A program made the translations under genes and the position numbers. The notes under the pieces are model-generated. The model did no database searches and was not told where the DNA came from. It worked only from the letters and a program-made list of their open reading frames with translations. A stretch of 25,896 nt of DNA from a virus, in IMG/VR virus record IMGVR_UViG_3300017773_000118, positions 1 to 25,896 of that record. The stretch is one strand, 5' to 3'. The first letter of the stretch is position 1. Each line of letters begins with the position of its first letter. Shown here piece after piece: positions 1 to 7,756 of this stretch.

Positions 1-1171
1 AGCAGGAGCCATGATAGCGGCGGCGATAGCTCTCGGGCGTGGGAACGCTGGCGTCGCGAAGTGGATGAGGGACAACGGCATCCCAGAGGATGCGATCTAC
101 AAGAGGCCGGGCCGGGTGTGCTGCATCTCGCTGACGTCGAACGAATCGATCAGGGTCCAGCGTCCCAAGGTCGAACAGTTCTTGCCGGTCGGCACATACT
201 GGAAGAACAGGCACGGAGCAGGCGAGGCAGTCGCACAGCTGCCGAACGGGGGCGTCGTCCTCTTCAAGACGGTAGACCAGGGGGCTCGAAGCTTTCAGGC
301 AGACGCCTGGGACGCGGCTCTCTTCGATGAAGACCCAGAAGATGAGGCCGTCTTCAATGAGGCCCGGATGAGGCTCGTGGATAAGCGGGGGCGGTGCCTG
401 ATTACGATGACACCTCTTCGAGGGCTGACGTGGATCTGGGATCGCTTCGTCAAGGATCCAGAGCCCGGGAGCCTGTGCAAGTGGATCCACGGTGCCGATA
501 ATCCCCACATCCCACGCGATGAGCTTGAGACCATCCTGGCGAGCTATGGCAGCCACGAGAAGGCAGCCCGCGCCCGTGGTGAGTTCACTCAGCTGGAAGG
601 CCGCGTCTATCAGGACTGGAGCAGAGAGCTGCACGTCGTCGAGCCCTTCGAAGTACCAGAGCACTGGAATCGACTATGTGGAATTGATTTCGGCGTACGC
701 AACCCTTTTGCGGCTCTGCTCGCAGCGGTCGATCCTGCCGATGACGTGGTGCACATTATCGCCGAGCATTTACAATCTGAGTGGACGCTATCACGCCACG
801 TCACAGCGCTGCGCGAGATGTTCTCCGAGTACGGGGAGCCGGCTGTAATCGTGGCAGACCCAGAGGACAGGGGGTCGCGTATCTCGATGGCGAGAGACCA
901 CGACATGCCGACAGTCAAGGCTAAGAAAGAGATCCGAGCCGGCATCAGCTCAGTCGCTGAGAGGCTGGCACCGGACGCGGAGGGTAGGCCTCACCTCGTC
1001 GTGCACTCCAACTGCGTCAACGTCATCAGAGAGATCGAGGGCTATGTCTGGGACACGCGCCGCAGCAAGGCAGACCAGAAGGAGCGGCCCCTCAAACGAG
1101 ATGATCATTGCATGGACGCGCTTCGCTATTCGCTGCACCATCTCAACCGCGCCACGTTTGAGGCCGGATAG
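1..1171 (+). CDS. terL: Terminase large subunit, 5'-truncated by window edge
   Basis: DNA-packaging motor: ATPase plus nuclease that docks on the portal and cuts and pumps genome DNA. The reading frame is open to the first base, so the start and the Walker A loop lie outside; the first visible residues (AGAM) fit the segment that follows GKTR in terminases of this type. Counting from the ATG at 11, the Walker B-like strand is AALFDEDP (D106, E107), then a coupling motif TMTPLRG near residue 131. The C-terminal RNase H-fold nuclease shows GIDFG (D226), VADPED (D283) and DDHCMDALRY (D369), the expected acidic triad. The portal gene lies 1 kb downstream, separated by two small unrelated genes, which is less usual than direct adjacency. 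Family identity is secure; the packaging strategy (cos or pac) cannot be read here. Confidence 0.93.
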   Translation, partial: AGAMIAAAIALGRGNAGVAKWMRDNGIPEDAIYKRPGRVCCISLTSNESIRVQRPKVEQFLPVGTYWKNRHGAGEAVAQLPNGGVVLFKTVDQGARSFQADAWDAALFDEDPEDEAVFNEARMRLVDKRGRCLITMTPLRGLTWIWDRFVKDPEPGSLCKWIHGADNPHIPRDELETILASYGSHEKAARARGEFTQLEGRVYQDWSRELHVVEPFEVPEHWNRLCGIDFGVRNPFAALLAAVDPADDVVHIIAEHLQSEWTLSRHVTALREMFSEYGEPAVIVADPEDRGSRISMARDHDMPTVKAKKEIRAGISSVAERLAPDAEGRPHLVVHSNCVNVIREIEGYVWDTRRSKADQKERPLKRDDHCMDALRYSLHHLNRATFEAG

Positions 1172-1278
1172 ACGCGCGCGCCGCGAATAAATGCCGATCG
1201 ATCAGACACGATCAAAATAATATTAGAGCGCAGTGGTGCGATCAACCCTCTCTGCCCTATATATTTCTGAGCTATAAC

Positions 1279-1344
1279 TTGTGCACAGGTTACAGTGTAT
1301 CCATGAGGCGGGACACAAACCAGCCCCCTCCAAGGAGCGACACC
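1279..1344 (+). promoter_or_regulatory. Promoter-like leader, copy A
   Basis: TGTGCAC at 1280-1286 is followed after 15 bases by CATGAGGCGGG (1302-1312) and then by the early-type ribosome site before the ATG at 1345. The same order and spacing recur upstream of 21760, and a diverged version upstream of 25265. A -10-like TATCCA lies at 1298-1303; no convincing TTGACA box sits 17 bases upstream, so TGTGCAC may instead be an activator or operator site. The preceding 1172-1278 is an AT-richer stretch with no gene and contains AGCGCAGTG (1227-1235), the reverse complement of an element near the other two copies. The promoter role is inferred from repetition and position. Confidence 0.55.
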
Positions 1345-1716
1345 ATGAGCAAGGTCTACAGAGCACAGAACGGCTGCATTCTTCGAGTGAGCGCAGATGG
1401 CGAGAGCTACATCTTCTCCGGTGGGCGGACCGGGCAGTATAGCCTCAGCGTAGAGCACACCGATGAGGCGCGGCTGAATGCTCACTGGGAGGGCTACCTC
1501 GCCGTCAACGAGCCCATCAAGTACCGGGTGAACTACATCCGAGAGAACTGCTACCGAGAGTGGAACGCGAAAGGCGAGAAGGTCGCCAAGCGGCGCAGAG
1601 CCTCTAAGACGGTGATCGCAGCTAACGAGATCGACGCCGCAAACAAGGCGAGAGACTATTGCAGCAAGCTCTACCCGCAGACGCACTTTAGCCTTGTTTC
1701 TGTAGAGTCCGCCTAA
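1345..1716 (+). CDS. Hypothetical protein, early-type gene between terL and portal
   Basis: 123-residue protein that I do not recognise. The start was chosen at the ATG right after CAAGGAGCGACACC; the frame is open back to 1279, but that upstream part overlaps the promoter-like leader. It begins MSKVYRAQNG, has a middle region rich in Tyr, Arg and Glu, a basic patch KRRRASK near residue 90, and a C-terminal helix-strand unit (ANEIDAANKARDYCSK then FSLVSVESA). No signal peptide or membrane segment is seen. It forms a two-gene unit with the ORF at 1754, controlled by its own leader and carrying the ribosome-site style of the early genes, not the overlapping junctions of the late genes around it. 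This suggests early expression and an accessory role; nothing in the sequence defines the function. Confidence 0.75.
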   Translation: MSKVYRAQNGCILRVSADGESYIFSGGRTGQYSLSVEHTDEARLNAHWEGYLAVNEPIKYRVNYIRENCYREWNAKGEKVAKRRRASKTVIAANEIDAANKARDYCSKLYPQTHFSLVSVESA

Positions 1717-1721
1717 CCACC

Positions 1722-1753
1722 ACCAGCCCCCTACGAGGGCAAGGAGCGACACC
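1722..1753 (+). promoter_or_regulatory. Hairpin plus early-type ribosome site
   Basis: After the stop of the preceding gene comes CCACCAGCCCCCTACGAGGGC, in which CCCT/AGGG can pair around ACG, and then AAGGAGCGACACC before the ATG at 1754. This is a weaker version of the hairpin-plus-ribosome-site modules at 22174-22201 and 25483-25511. It decides the start of the next gene. Confidence 0.5.
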
Positions 1754-2095
1754 ATGAATGCGCTAAATATAAATCGATGGACACAGACCCTAATCTGCGG
1801 AGCCGTGGGAATTCGCATCTTCAGCGATGGGGAAGACATTGAGCCTAACCGCTGGAGTGTGACGATCAGGCAGAGGATCCCTGGCAGCCGCAATGCGATG
1901 GTCATCGGCGTCGAGATCTGGGACGGCGAGCTGATGCTATCCGGGCAAGAGGACGCCTCGGTACTTCGGTCGCTCTCCGAGCTTGAGCGGGTGCTCTCAG
2001 AGATGGTGATACCATACTGCGAAGAGCCGAGCATGAAGACAGGTCACCCGCTGCGCTCAGAGGTGTTCGTCAGGTCATGGCATGAGCCAGCATAA
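1754..2095 (+). CDS. Hypothetical protein, second gene of the terL-portal insert
   Basis: 113-residue protein that I do not recognise. The start is the ATG directly after AAGGAGCGACACC. The protein looks like a small mixed alpha/beta domain: strands around LICGAVGIRIFSDGE and WSVTIRQRIPG, then MVIGVEIWDGELML, a helix SELERVLSEMVIP and a polar tail ending in SWHEPA. There is no signal peptide, membrane segment or recognisable motif. It is co-directional with the gene at 1345 and is followed by a perfect GC hairpin that may end or separate the unit from the portal operon. Its position and ribosome site suggest an early-expressed accessory gene; an anti-defence or host-takeover role is possible but is only inference. 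Confidence 0.72.
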   Translation: MNALNINRWTQTLICGAVGIRIFSDGEDIEPNRWSVTIRQRIPGSRNAMVIGVEIWDGELMLSGQEDASVLRSLSELERVLSEMVIPYCEEPSMKTGHPLRSEVFVRSWHEPA

Positions 2096-2111
2096 CAACT
2101 AGCGACCACCA

Positions 2112-2127
2112 GCCCCCGCAAGGGGGC
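2112..2127 (+). terminator. GC hairpin with GCAA tetraloop
   Basis: GCCCCC-GCAA-GGGGGC is a perfect 6-bp stem capped by a GNRA tetraloop, 16 bases after the stop of the gene at 1754. No U-run follows, so it is not a classical intrinsic terminator. The same stem and loop occur at 22174-22189. It may act as a transcript 3' end, a barrier against RNA decay or a protein-binding element. Confidence 0.45.
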
Positions 2128-2153
2128 GCCCCTCGTCCGTGTCGATAAATATA

Positions 2154-2187
2154 CGGGACAGATCGTGCCGATTCTGATACGGTCCCG
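2154..2187. promoter_or_regulatory. Inverted repeat upstream of the portal gene
   Basis: CGGGAC (2154-2159) and GTCCCG (2182-2187) are reverse complements, separated by 22 bases and ending two bases before the portal ATG. ATACGG also occurs directly repeated (from 2151 and 2177). The stretch has an AT-rich centre (AAATATACGG) that could hold a late promoter, but no clear -35/-10 pair was found. There is no Shine-Dalgarno sequence before the ATG, so pairing here could also influence translation. Confidence 0.35.
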
Positions 2188-2189
2188 GC

Positions 2190-4445
2190 ATGGGCGAGGA
2201 GTACCTCACAGTCAGGCCGTCGTGGTTCACCCGGTTACTCCGTGGGGTGGGCCTTCTGCCGTCTGGTGAGGTGGCCTTCGAGGCTGGAGCTGACTTCGCA
2301 GCGAGCCAGCCCGCGCACCCCGGCTATCCGAAGGGGGACGCGCTTTCTGCTTACGCGGCTTTCCCTTGGGTATATTCCTGCGTCGACGCCATCAGCTCAG
2401 ACTTGGCTGGGCTCCCTTTGATGGCTGTCCGTGGGACGGGGGCCGATGCGGAGAAGCTCGATAGTCACCCAGTGCTGGATCTCCTCGCTCAACCCTCGAC
2501 ACGTGTGTCTGCTCAGCTCTTCCGGAAGCAGCTGGTAACGGACTACATCCTGACCGGTGACGCCTATGCCTTGATCGCGGGAGAGCGCGAGCCCGTCGCA
2601 CTGCTTCGAATGATCCCGCAGCGCGTCACCGTAAAGCCGTGGGCAGATGGTCAGCCGGGGCAGTACCTCTACGACAGCAGCGGCAAGACCAGAGACTACA
2701 CCTTCGAGGAAGTGCTGCACCTGCGATCGCCATCGTGGGAGGATGACCCCAGCAACCTCTACGGGACGGGGGCTGTGCGGCCTCTGGACCACGACCTTCG
2801 CACAGAGCTGGCGAGCATCAAGAGCGCAGAGCAGACAGCCAAGACTGGCCGCCCATCGGGCATCATTAGCCCGAGCGAGCCGGACGCTGTCTGGGGCAAG
2901 GAGCAGATCTCACGCATCCGCAAAGGCTACGAGCGCCAGATGAACGGGCAGAGCGGGCTCCTCATCCTCGGAGGTCCTGCCAAGTTCGACTCGCTCCAGA
3001 TGACTCCGCGAGACCTTGAATTCAGCCAGCAGCGCGAGATGACTCGCTCTGCTACTCTTGCAGTCTTTAGCGTGCCACCCACACGGGTCGGGCTCCCAAC
3101 TGCAAACTATGCCACAGCACGCGAGCAGGCCAAGGTGTATTGGCAGACGCTACAGTCTCGGGCGGCCTTCATCGATGTGGAGTATACGAGGTTGGCTCGT
3201 ATGTTCCCGGGTTCCGAGTCGGTGAGGGTCGTTCATGACTTCTCAGCCGTCGAGGCACTGCAGGAGAGCCGCTCAGACCGAGTGACCCGCGTGCGTCAGT
3301 GGTACGACATGGGGCTATCGCTCGCAGACGCTGCGGCCTTCGAGGGCTTCGAGGAGCTACCTGATCAAGAGTTCGCCGAGGAGCTTGACGCAGCCTCAGA
3401 AGTACCAGAGGCGGACGAGGCAGAGGCCGAGAACCTGAGAGGGCTATTCGGAGCCGTTAAGAAGCAAGCCCCAGAGCCAGCGCTACAGCCTGAAGAGGCT
3501 CGCTCTGTCTTTGCGTTATGGTACGACGACGACGAGGACGACGAGAAGCGGAGAGAGTACATCATCCCGCAGACGAGAGAGGAGCGCGTCGAGGTCTGGA
3601 AGGGCTACATCGAGCGGCTCCACGACCCGGCAGAGCGCAAGATCAAGATCCTCATGCGGGGCTTCTTTGCGAAGCAGAGCAAGCGCTACGCGTCAAGGCT
3701 GCGCCGATTCTACAATCAGAAGGGCATCACGAAGGCGCCCCCCACAGAGCAAGAGCTGACGCAGATTATCGCATCTGAGAAGGAGAAGGCAGCGCTCAGA
3801 CAGCTGGTGCTCCCGATCTTCTCGTCGCTGCTGGAGCAGTCCTACAAGCTTGCGATCCGTCAGATGGACGCAGGCGATCGAGTCTTCGACCCTCTCCGCC
3901 TCGACGGCGCCATCGCAGCCGCGACAGGCCAGATGGTTACAGACGTGAGCGAGACGACAGAGCGAGCCATCCGCAAGATCATAATCGAAGGACTCGCCGA
4001 GGGTCAGACGACAGCACAGGTCCAGCGCAGGCTGATGGACTCTAAGGCATTCAACGCCTCGCGGGCTCTCATGATCGCACGAACTGAGGCGACAAGGAAC
4101 ACCAACGCGGGCGCCCTCGCAGCGTTCGCGAGCGCAGCCAATGAAGGCGTGCCCGTTCAAGTGATGTGGATCACAGCTGGCGACAGCGAAGTCAGAGACG
4201 CCCACAGAGAGCTGGACGGTATACACGTCCCAGAGGGCGAGGCCTTCAGCTCAAGCGGTGGCAGCCCTGTCGGCCCGGGCCAGTTCGGAAGCGCAGGCGA
4301 GGACATTAACTGTCGCTGCAATTTGATCCCGTTTATCGACAAAGAGGACGCGGAGGACTTCAGCAGCGAGCGCGAGCCCTTCAGGCTTCCAGAGGGCGAC
4401 CCGGGCCGCATAGACACATTCTACCCAGAGGACGCAGATGGCTGA
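2190..4445 (+). CDS. HK97-type portal protein fused to MuF-like domain
   Basis: The portal forms the 12-fold ring at the capsid vertex through which DNA enters and leaves; MuF-type proteins are minor head proteins in many phages. At 751 residues this is far longer than a usual 400-450 residue portal. Residues 1 to about 390 match the portal family (AYAAFPWVYSCVDAISSDLAGLPL, then LTGDAYALI and FSVPPTRVGL). An acidic linker with DDDEDDEKRR lies near residue 446, followed by long charged helices. The MuF-like region occupies roughly residues 560-720: MIARTEATRNTNAGA, WITAGDSEVRDAHRELDG, and INCRCNLIPF with its paired cysteines. The start is the first ATG after an in-frame stop at 2175 and has no visible ribosome site. 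The 3' end overlaps the protease gene by 8 bases. The identification of both halves is strong. Confidence 0.92.
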   Translation: MGEEYLTVRPSWFTRLLRGVGLLPSGEVAFEAGADFAASQPAHPGYPKGDALSAYAAFPWVYSCVDAISSDLAGLPLMAVRGTGADAEKLDSHPVLDLLAQPSTRVSAQLFRKQLVTDYILTGDAYALIAGEREPVALLRMIPQRVTVKPWADGQPGQYLYDSSGKTRDYTFEEVLHLRSPSWEDDPSNLYGTGAVRPLDHDLRTELASIKSAEQTAKTGRPSGIISPSEPDAVWGKEQISRIRKGYERQMNGQSGLLILGGPAKFDSLQMTPRDLEFSQQREMTRSATLAVFSVPPTRVGLPTANYATAREQAKVYWQTLQSRAAFIDVEYTRLARMFPGSESVRVVHDFSAVEALQESRSDRVTRVRQWYDMGLSLADAAAFEGFEELPDQEFAEELDAASEVPEADEAEAENLRGLFGAVKKQAPEPALQPEEARSVFALWYDDDEDDEKRREYIIPQTREERVEVWKGYIERLHDPAERKIKILMRGFFAKQSKRYASRLRRFYNQKGITKAPPTEQELTQIIASEKEKAALRQLVLPIFSSLLEQSYKLAIRQMDAGDRVFDPLRLDGAIAAATGQMVTDVSETTERAIRKIIIEGLAEGQTTAQVQRRLMDSKAFNASRALMIARTEATRNTNAGALAAFASAANEGVPVQVMWITAGDSEVRDAHRELDGIHVPEGEAFSSSGGSPVGPGQFGSAGEDINCRCNLIPFIDKEDAEDFSSEREPFRLPEGDPGRIDTFYPEDADG

Positions 4446-5118
4446 TCCTATCGTAAGAGAGTACCGCATCGAAGCCAGAGAAGCCGAGAACGGACAGATC
4501 ACAGTCATCGCCAGCGCTCCCACAGTGGATCGCATGGGCGACATCGTCGAAGCCCCATGGAACCTCCAGCGCTTCGCGTCAAACCCTGTCATCCAGTGGG
4601 CTCACAGGTACGACATCCCGCCCGTGGGCCGCGCCACATCTGTAACGGTAGACGCTGACGGTGTCCTGATGATGGATATTGAATTCGACGAGAGCCCAGA
4701 GAACCCGCTCGGGCGCACTGTAGCCAGCCAGATGCGTCGAGGCTTCTTGAATGCCGTGTCGGTAGGTTTCGCCCCTGGTGAGTCTGTGCGCCGCTCGTCG
4801 CTCCCGAAGGATGATCCCCGCTATGGCGAGGAGGGATACCTCTATCGGAACTCTGAGCTCCTAGAGACCAGCGTTGTGCCTATACCAGCTAACCCCCAAG
4901 CGCTCGCCATTCGTCGCGCCCTCGAAGAGATGGAGCCGATCAAGCGGACTGTAGAAGAGCGGGCAGCTGAGGCGATGGCCGACCCAGAGGTCAAGGCCTG
5001 CATTGAGGCTTGGATCTTGTCCGAGCCCGGCGCGCCCGTCATCAAGGACGCCGCAGACGCGCTCTGCAACCTCTTCGGGCCTGACCCGATTTCTTCCGTC
5101 TTCGGTCATAGTGACTGA
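4438..5118 (+). CDS. HK97-family prohead protease
   Basis: Serine protease that matures the capsid by cleaving scaffold and itself inside the prohead. At 226 residues it fits the family. The catalytic His region is NPVIQWAHRYDIPPVGRA (H56) and the Ser region is GFLNAVSVGF (S108), followed by the typical ELLETSVVPIPANPQALA strand. The tail after about residue 160 is acidic and helical (EERAAEAMADPEVKACIEAW). The ATG at 4438 lies inside the portal 3' end, an 8-base overlap that suggests translational coupling. The capsid gene with its N-terminal helical region follows, the likely substrate. The family call is very secure; the exact cleavage site in the capsid cannot be read. Confidence 0.93.
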   Translation: MADPIVREYRIEAREAENGQITVIASAPTVDRMGDIVEAPWNLQRFASNPVIQWAHRYDIPPVGRATSVTVDADGVLMMDIEFDESPENPLGRTVASQMRRGFLNAVSVGFAPGESVRRSSLPKDDPRYGEEGYLYRNSELLETSVVPIPANPQALAIRRALEEMEPIKRTVEERAAEAMADPEVKACIEAWILSEPGAPVIKDAADALCNLFGPDPISSVFGHSD

Positions 5119-5155
5119 GACGACCCGCAACCGTAGCCCACAAGGACACTTAGCT

Positions 5156-6604
5156 ATGGACTTTCTAGACAATACACCGGATCTGTCCACCCCCGAAGGG
5201 GCACGGAAAGCGATCCACGACGTACACAAGGCCGCGAAGGAACTTCGCGACGAGAACGGCAAGCTTCGAGCCAATATCGGCGCGATGACTACCGACCTCA
5301 AGGCCGCACAGAAGAGCCTCCAAGAGACTCGCGCATCCCTCGCCGCACCTGCCAAGGGTGACAGCGAGCTTGGCCGCTACATCACCTCCAAGGGCATCCG
5401 CACAGTCGGTAAAGAGAATGAGCACGGCGTCTACCTGCCGGGCCTCCTCGATGACACTGCGCGGAATGACTGGCAGAAGGAGTTTCAGAAGAGCTGCGAG
5501 ACATACACCTTCGCATCCGCTGCACTGGGTCGCCCTCACAAGAAGGCTCTTTCTCACGTGCACCACATCATGGCTCAGGCGCCCAGCGCTGTCCGTCGTG
5601 CCTTCGATTCTCAGGCCGGTAGCGGTGGCGAGTTCATCCCCGCCCCAGTGCTGCCCCTTCTGGAGAAGGACGTCATCATTCGCGGACAGGTGATGAGCCT
5701 CTTCGATGAGATCGCCGTTTCGTCGAACTCTCAGACGATGCCTGTGATCAGCAATGGTCTGCGCCCATACCTCAAGGGAAGCGTCACCAGCGACAACCCT
5801 GCACAGTTCGAGGCCTCCAGCCTTAGCACCGCAGAGCGCACCATCGCACCGAAGGGTATGGCAGTTAGAACCGTGCTTTCCGACGATGCCGAGGAGGACG
5901 CAATTTTCGATATGGTGCCTCTGCTGAGGTCCCAAGCGATTGAGGCCCTCGTGTTTGGCGTGGACGATTGCATCGTGAACGGCGACAGCGCTGCGACCCA
6001 TCAGGATGCGATCGCATCTTGGAATACTCGCGGTCTCTGGGGGGCAACCGGTCTCGGTACCTCGATCGATCACCGTCGCGGCTGGCTGGGTCTTCGTGCT
6101 CGTGCCTATGACCAGAGCGCTACCGTCGACCGTTCGACCTACAGCTTCGCTAACTTCCTCGCAGACATGGCAGACCTTGCCACGCCTCGTGGAATCGGCG
6201 GGACTGAAGGGAACTTGATCTACATGATCAGCCCCGAAGGTTACCTCAGCAATATTGCAGGACTCGACCAAGTGGCTTTAGTGTCTTCCTATGGACCACA
6301 GGCAAGCGTGCTCAATGGAGAGATCGCCAAGCTCGGGGGAGCCAGAGTAGTCCTCAGCGACATGCTCACAGCAGACCTCGCAGCCACCGGCCTCTATACC
6401 GGAAGCGGCTCGACGACTGGTGCACTCATCTTCAATGCGTCAAGGCACAAGATGTTCACCCGACGTGGGCAGCGCGTGGAACTTTCGCGCGACGCAACAC
6501 GAGGTATAACCTCCATTATCACGACTTGGCGGGGAACCTTCAAGGCTGTGTCCAGCTCTGCGACCGTCAAAGACGTCATCTACGAGTACAACCTCTCCAG
6601 CTAA
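5156..6604 (+). CDS. Major capsid protein, HK97 fold, with N-terminal scaffold-like region
   Basis: Builds the icosahedral shell. The start was chosen at the ATG at 5156, preceded by CAAGGACAC; the frame is open further upstream but would overlap the protease gene. The 482-residue protein begins with about 65 residues of predicted coiled coil (ARKAIHDVHKAAKELRDENG, then TTDLKAAQKSLQETRASLA), the usual fused delta/scaffold region removed by the protease. The mature part contains GSGGEFIPAPVLPLLEKDVI, the phage capsid phrase around IRGQVMSLFDEIAVSSNSQT, DDCIVNGDSA, and the terminal HKMFTRRGQRVELSRDATRG. Position after portal and protease is canonical. No frameshift or missing segment is apparent. 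Confidence 0.93.
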   Translation: MDFLDNTPDLSTPEGARKAIHDVHKAAKELRDENGKLRANIGAMTTDLKAAQKSLQETRASLAAPAKGDSELGRYITSKGIRTVGKENEHGVYLPGLLDDTARNDWQKEFQKSCETYTFASAALGRPHKKALSHVHHIMAQAPSAVRRAFDSQAGSGGEFIPAPVLPLLEKDVIIRGQVMSLFDEIAVSSNSQTMPVISNGLRPYLKGSVTSDNPAQFEASSLSTAERTIAPKGMAVRTVLSDDAEEDAIFDMVPLLRSQAIEALVFGVDDCIVNGDSAATHQDAIASWNTRGLWGATGLGTSIDHRRGWLGLRARAYDQSATVDRSTYSFANFLADMADLATPRGIGGTEGNLIYMISPEGYLSNIAGLDQVALVSSYGPQASVLNGEIAKLGGARVVLSDMLTADLAATGLYTGSGSTTGALIFNASRHKMFTRRGQRVELSRDATRGITSIITTWRGTFKAVSSSATVKDVIYEYNLSS

Positions 6605-6625
6605 TAGCTAAAGGAATTAACTACC

Positions 6626-7009
6626 ATGTCAGTACAAGAGACAATTGTGATGATGGAGCAGCTAACGCAGGGGACTGCGGGCACTGCCGAGAACCACTAC
6701 CTGACCGTGCCATGTGCCGGCGAGTGGATGCTCAAGAAGGCTTACATCAACGTGAGCACGACTGTGGCAACCAACGGAACCGATTACGCGACGATCGCAC
6801 TGAAGCAAGGAGCCACTACGGTTTCGAGCTTTGCGACCGACGACGGAGCACTGACCGCAGGCACCGCGCAAGCGCTGACCAATGCGACAGCAGGAGCTTC
6901 GGCGGTCTTCGGGCAAGGGGACACGATCCACTTGCACGTTGCCAAGTCGGGAAGCGGTAAGGCTGTAAAGGGGACTGTGACGGTCTCCCTTCAGGCCATC
7001 GTGAGCTAA
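6626..7009 (+). CDS. Small virion protein, probable capsid decoration
   Basis: 127-residue beta-rich protein placed directly behind the capsid gene, where many siphoviruses encode head decoration or stabilising proteins. The start follows AAAGGAATTAACTACC. The protein has repeated Thr/Ala/Gly-rich strands (HYLTVPCAGEWMLKKAYINV, YATIALKQGATTV, DTIHLHVAKSGSGKAVKGTV) and no membrane or signal segment. Its fold plan resembles the small proteins at 16186 and 17685, suggesting a shared type of virion beta-sandwich. A structured noncoding stretch follows. Decoration is inferred from position and composition; it could also be a head fibre base or another minor structural protein. Confidence 0.7.
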   Translation: MSVQETIVMMEQLTQGTAGTAENHYLTVPCAGEWMLKKAYINVSTTVATNGTDYATIALKQGATTVSSFATDDGALTAGTAQALTNATAGASAVFGQGDTIHLHVAKSGSGKAVKGTVTVSLQAIVS

Positions 7010-7018
7010 TGAAGGAAC

Positions 7019-7122
7019 GCCCCCAGGACCGGCCTGTGTCGGCTCTGGGGGCCTCCACCCCCCTCGCAGGTGGGATACCTGCCCCTAAGGTCCACCGGGC
7101 CATCCTGGCGCCTCTCAGGCGC
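7019..7122 (+). promoter_or_regulatory. Three consecutive hairpins in a noncoding gap
   Basis: Between the decoration-like gene and the connector gene lie three perfect stems: GCCCCCAG/CTGGGGGC (7019-7026 with 7045-7052), GCAGGT/ACCTGC around GGGAT (7066-7071 with 7077-7082), and GCGCCT/AGGCGC around CTC (7108-7113 with 7117-7122). No U-run follows any of them. In an otherwise gapless late operon this 141-base gap probably attenuates transcription or protects the abundant capsid mRNA 3' end. Confidence 0.55.
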
Positions 7123-7150
7123 TCTAACCTCGAAGACGAAGAAACGACCG

Positions 7151-7756
7151 ATGGCGATAGCGACAGCGGCACAGATGAAGCAGTACCTAAGGGTGATCAC
7201 CGGGACAACCGAGGACAGCCTATTAGACGCCTTCATCCTGCGCTTTGACCGCATCGGTAGCAGCTACTGCGGGTTTCCTACCAACTCGAACCTGTCGACC
7301 TTCGAGAACAATACATACACGCATTACTTCGACGGTGACGGCACGGGAGTGCTTCAGCTCCGCATCATCCCAGCGAACACGATCACGAGTGTCTATGTAG
7401 ACGTCGAGCGCCTCTATGCAGCCTCCACGCTTGTCGCGGCTTCCGACTACACGCTCGACAGCGACTTAGGCCTGCTCATCCTCGGCACCGATTCCAGTCA
7501 GGGCGCATTTGACAAGGGCTTCCGCTCTGTCAAGGTGACCTATACTGCGGGCTTCACTTCGATCCCAGACGCCATCGTCCACGCGTGCGGGGTCCAGGTC
7601 TCGCACTGGTACCGCAACCGGGACAATATCGGCTTCTCTAACGTCAGCCAGCAGGGCGGCTCTGTGGCTGTGGCAGACCTCGCACTCTTGCCGGCTGTGA
7701 AGGCAGCTCTGAGCCCGTATCGATTCGCGGGTGAGATCGGGGGCTTCATTGGCTAA
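7151..7756 (+). CDS. Head-tail connector (gp6-like adaptor)
   Basis: Forms the first ring below the portal in HK97-like and SPP1-like heads. 201 residues from the ATG at 7151; the frame is open further upstream, but that part would cover the hairpin region and reads as low-complexity sequence. The N-terminus MAIATAAQMKQYLRVITGTTEDSLLDAFIL is the characteristic helical start of the gp6-like family, followed by a beta region (YTHYFDGDGTGVLQLRIIPA, then ITSVYVDVERLY) and a C-terminal helical part (AIVHACGVQVSHWYRNRDNI). The ribosome site is weak (GAAGACGAAGAAACGACC). It is coupled to the neck gene by an overlap. Function call is good; the exact class of adaptor is less sure. Confidence 0.82.
   Translation: MAIATAAQMKQYLRVITGTTEDSLLDAFILRFDRIGSSYCGFPTNSNLSTFENNTYTHYFDGDGTGVLQLRIIPANTITSVYVDVERLYAASTLVAASDYTLDSDLGLLILGTDSSQGAFDKGFRSVKVTYTAGFTSIPDAIVHACGVQVSHWYRNRDNIGFSNVSQQGGSVAVADLALLPAVKAALSPYRFAGEIGGFIG

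Noticed and set aside
2-13. Apparent deviant Walker A (AGAM) in terminase
   Set aside because: In terminases of this type AGA follows GKTR, so the real P-loop most likely lies just upstream of the window.
1126-2034. 302-codon minus-strand open frame across the terL-portal insert
   Set aside because: It crosses two forward genes with proper leaders and the promoter-like region, and shows no family features.
5165-6271. 368-codon minus-strand open frame opposite the capsid gene
   Set aside because: It mirrors the capsid gene, has no ribosome site and reads as Cys/His/Arg-rich low-information sequence; long antisense frames are expected in GC-rich coding DNA.
7009-7248. 79-codon forward frame through the hairpin region and connector start
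   Set aside because: It overlaps the connector by almost 100 bases in another frame and would translate the three-hairpin region; the protein is low complexity.
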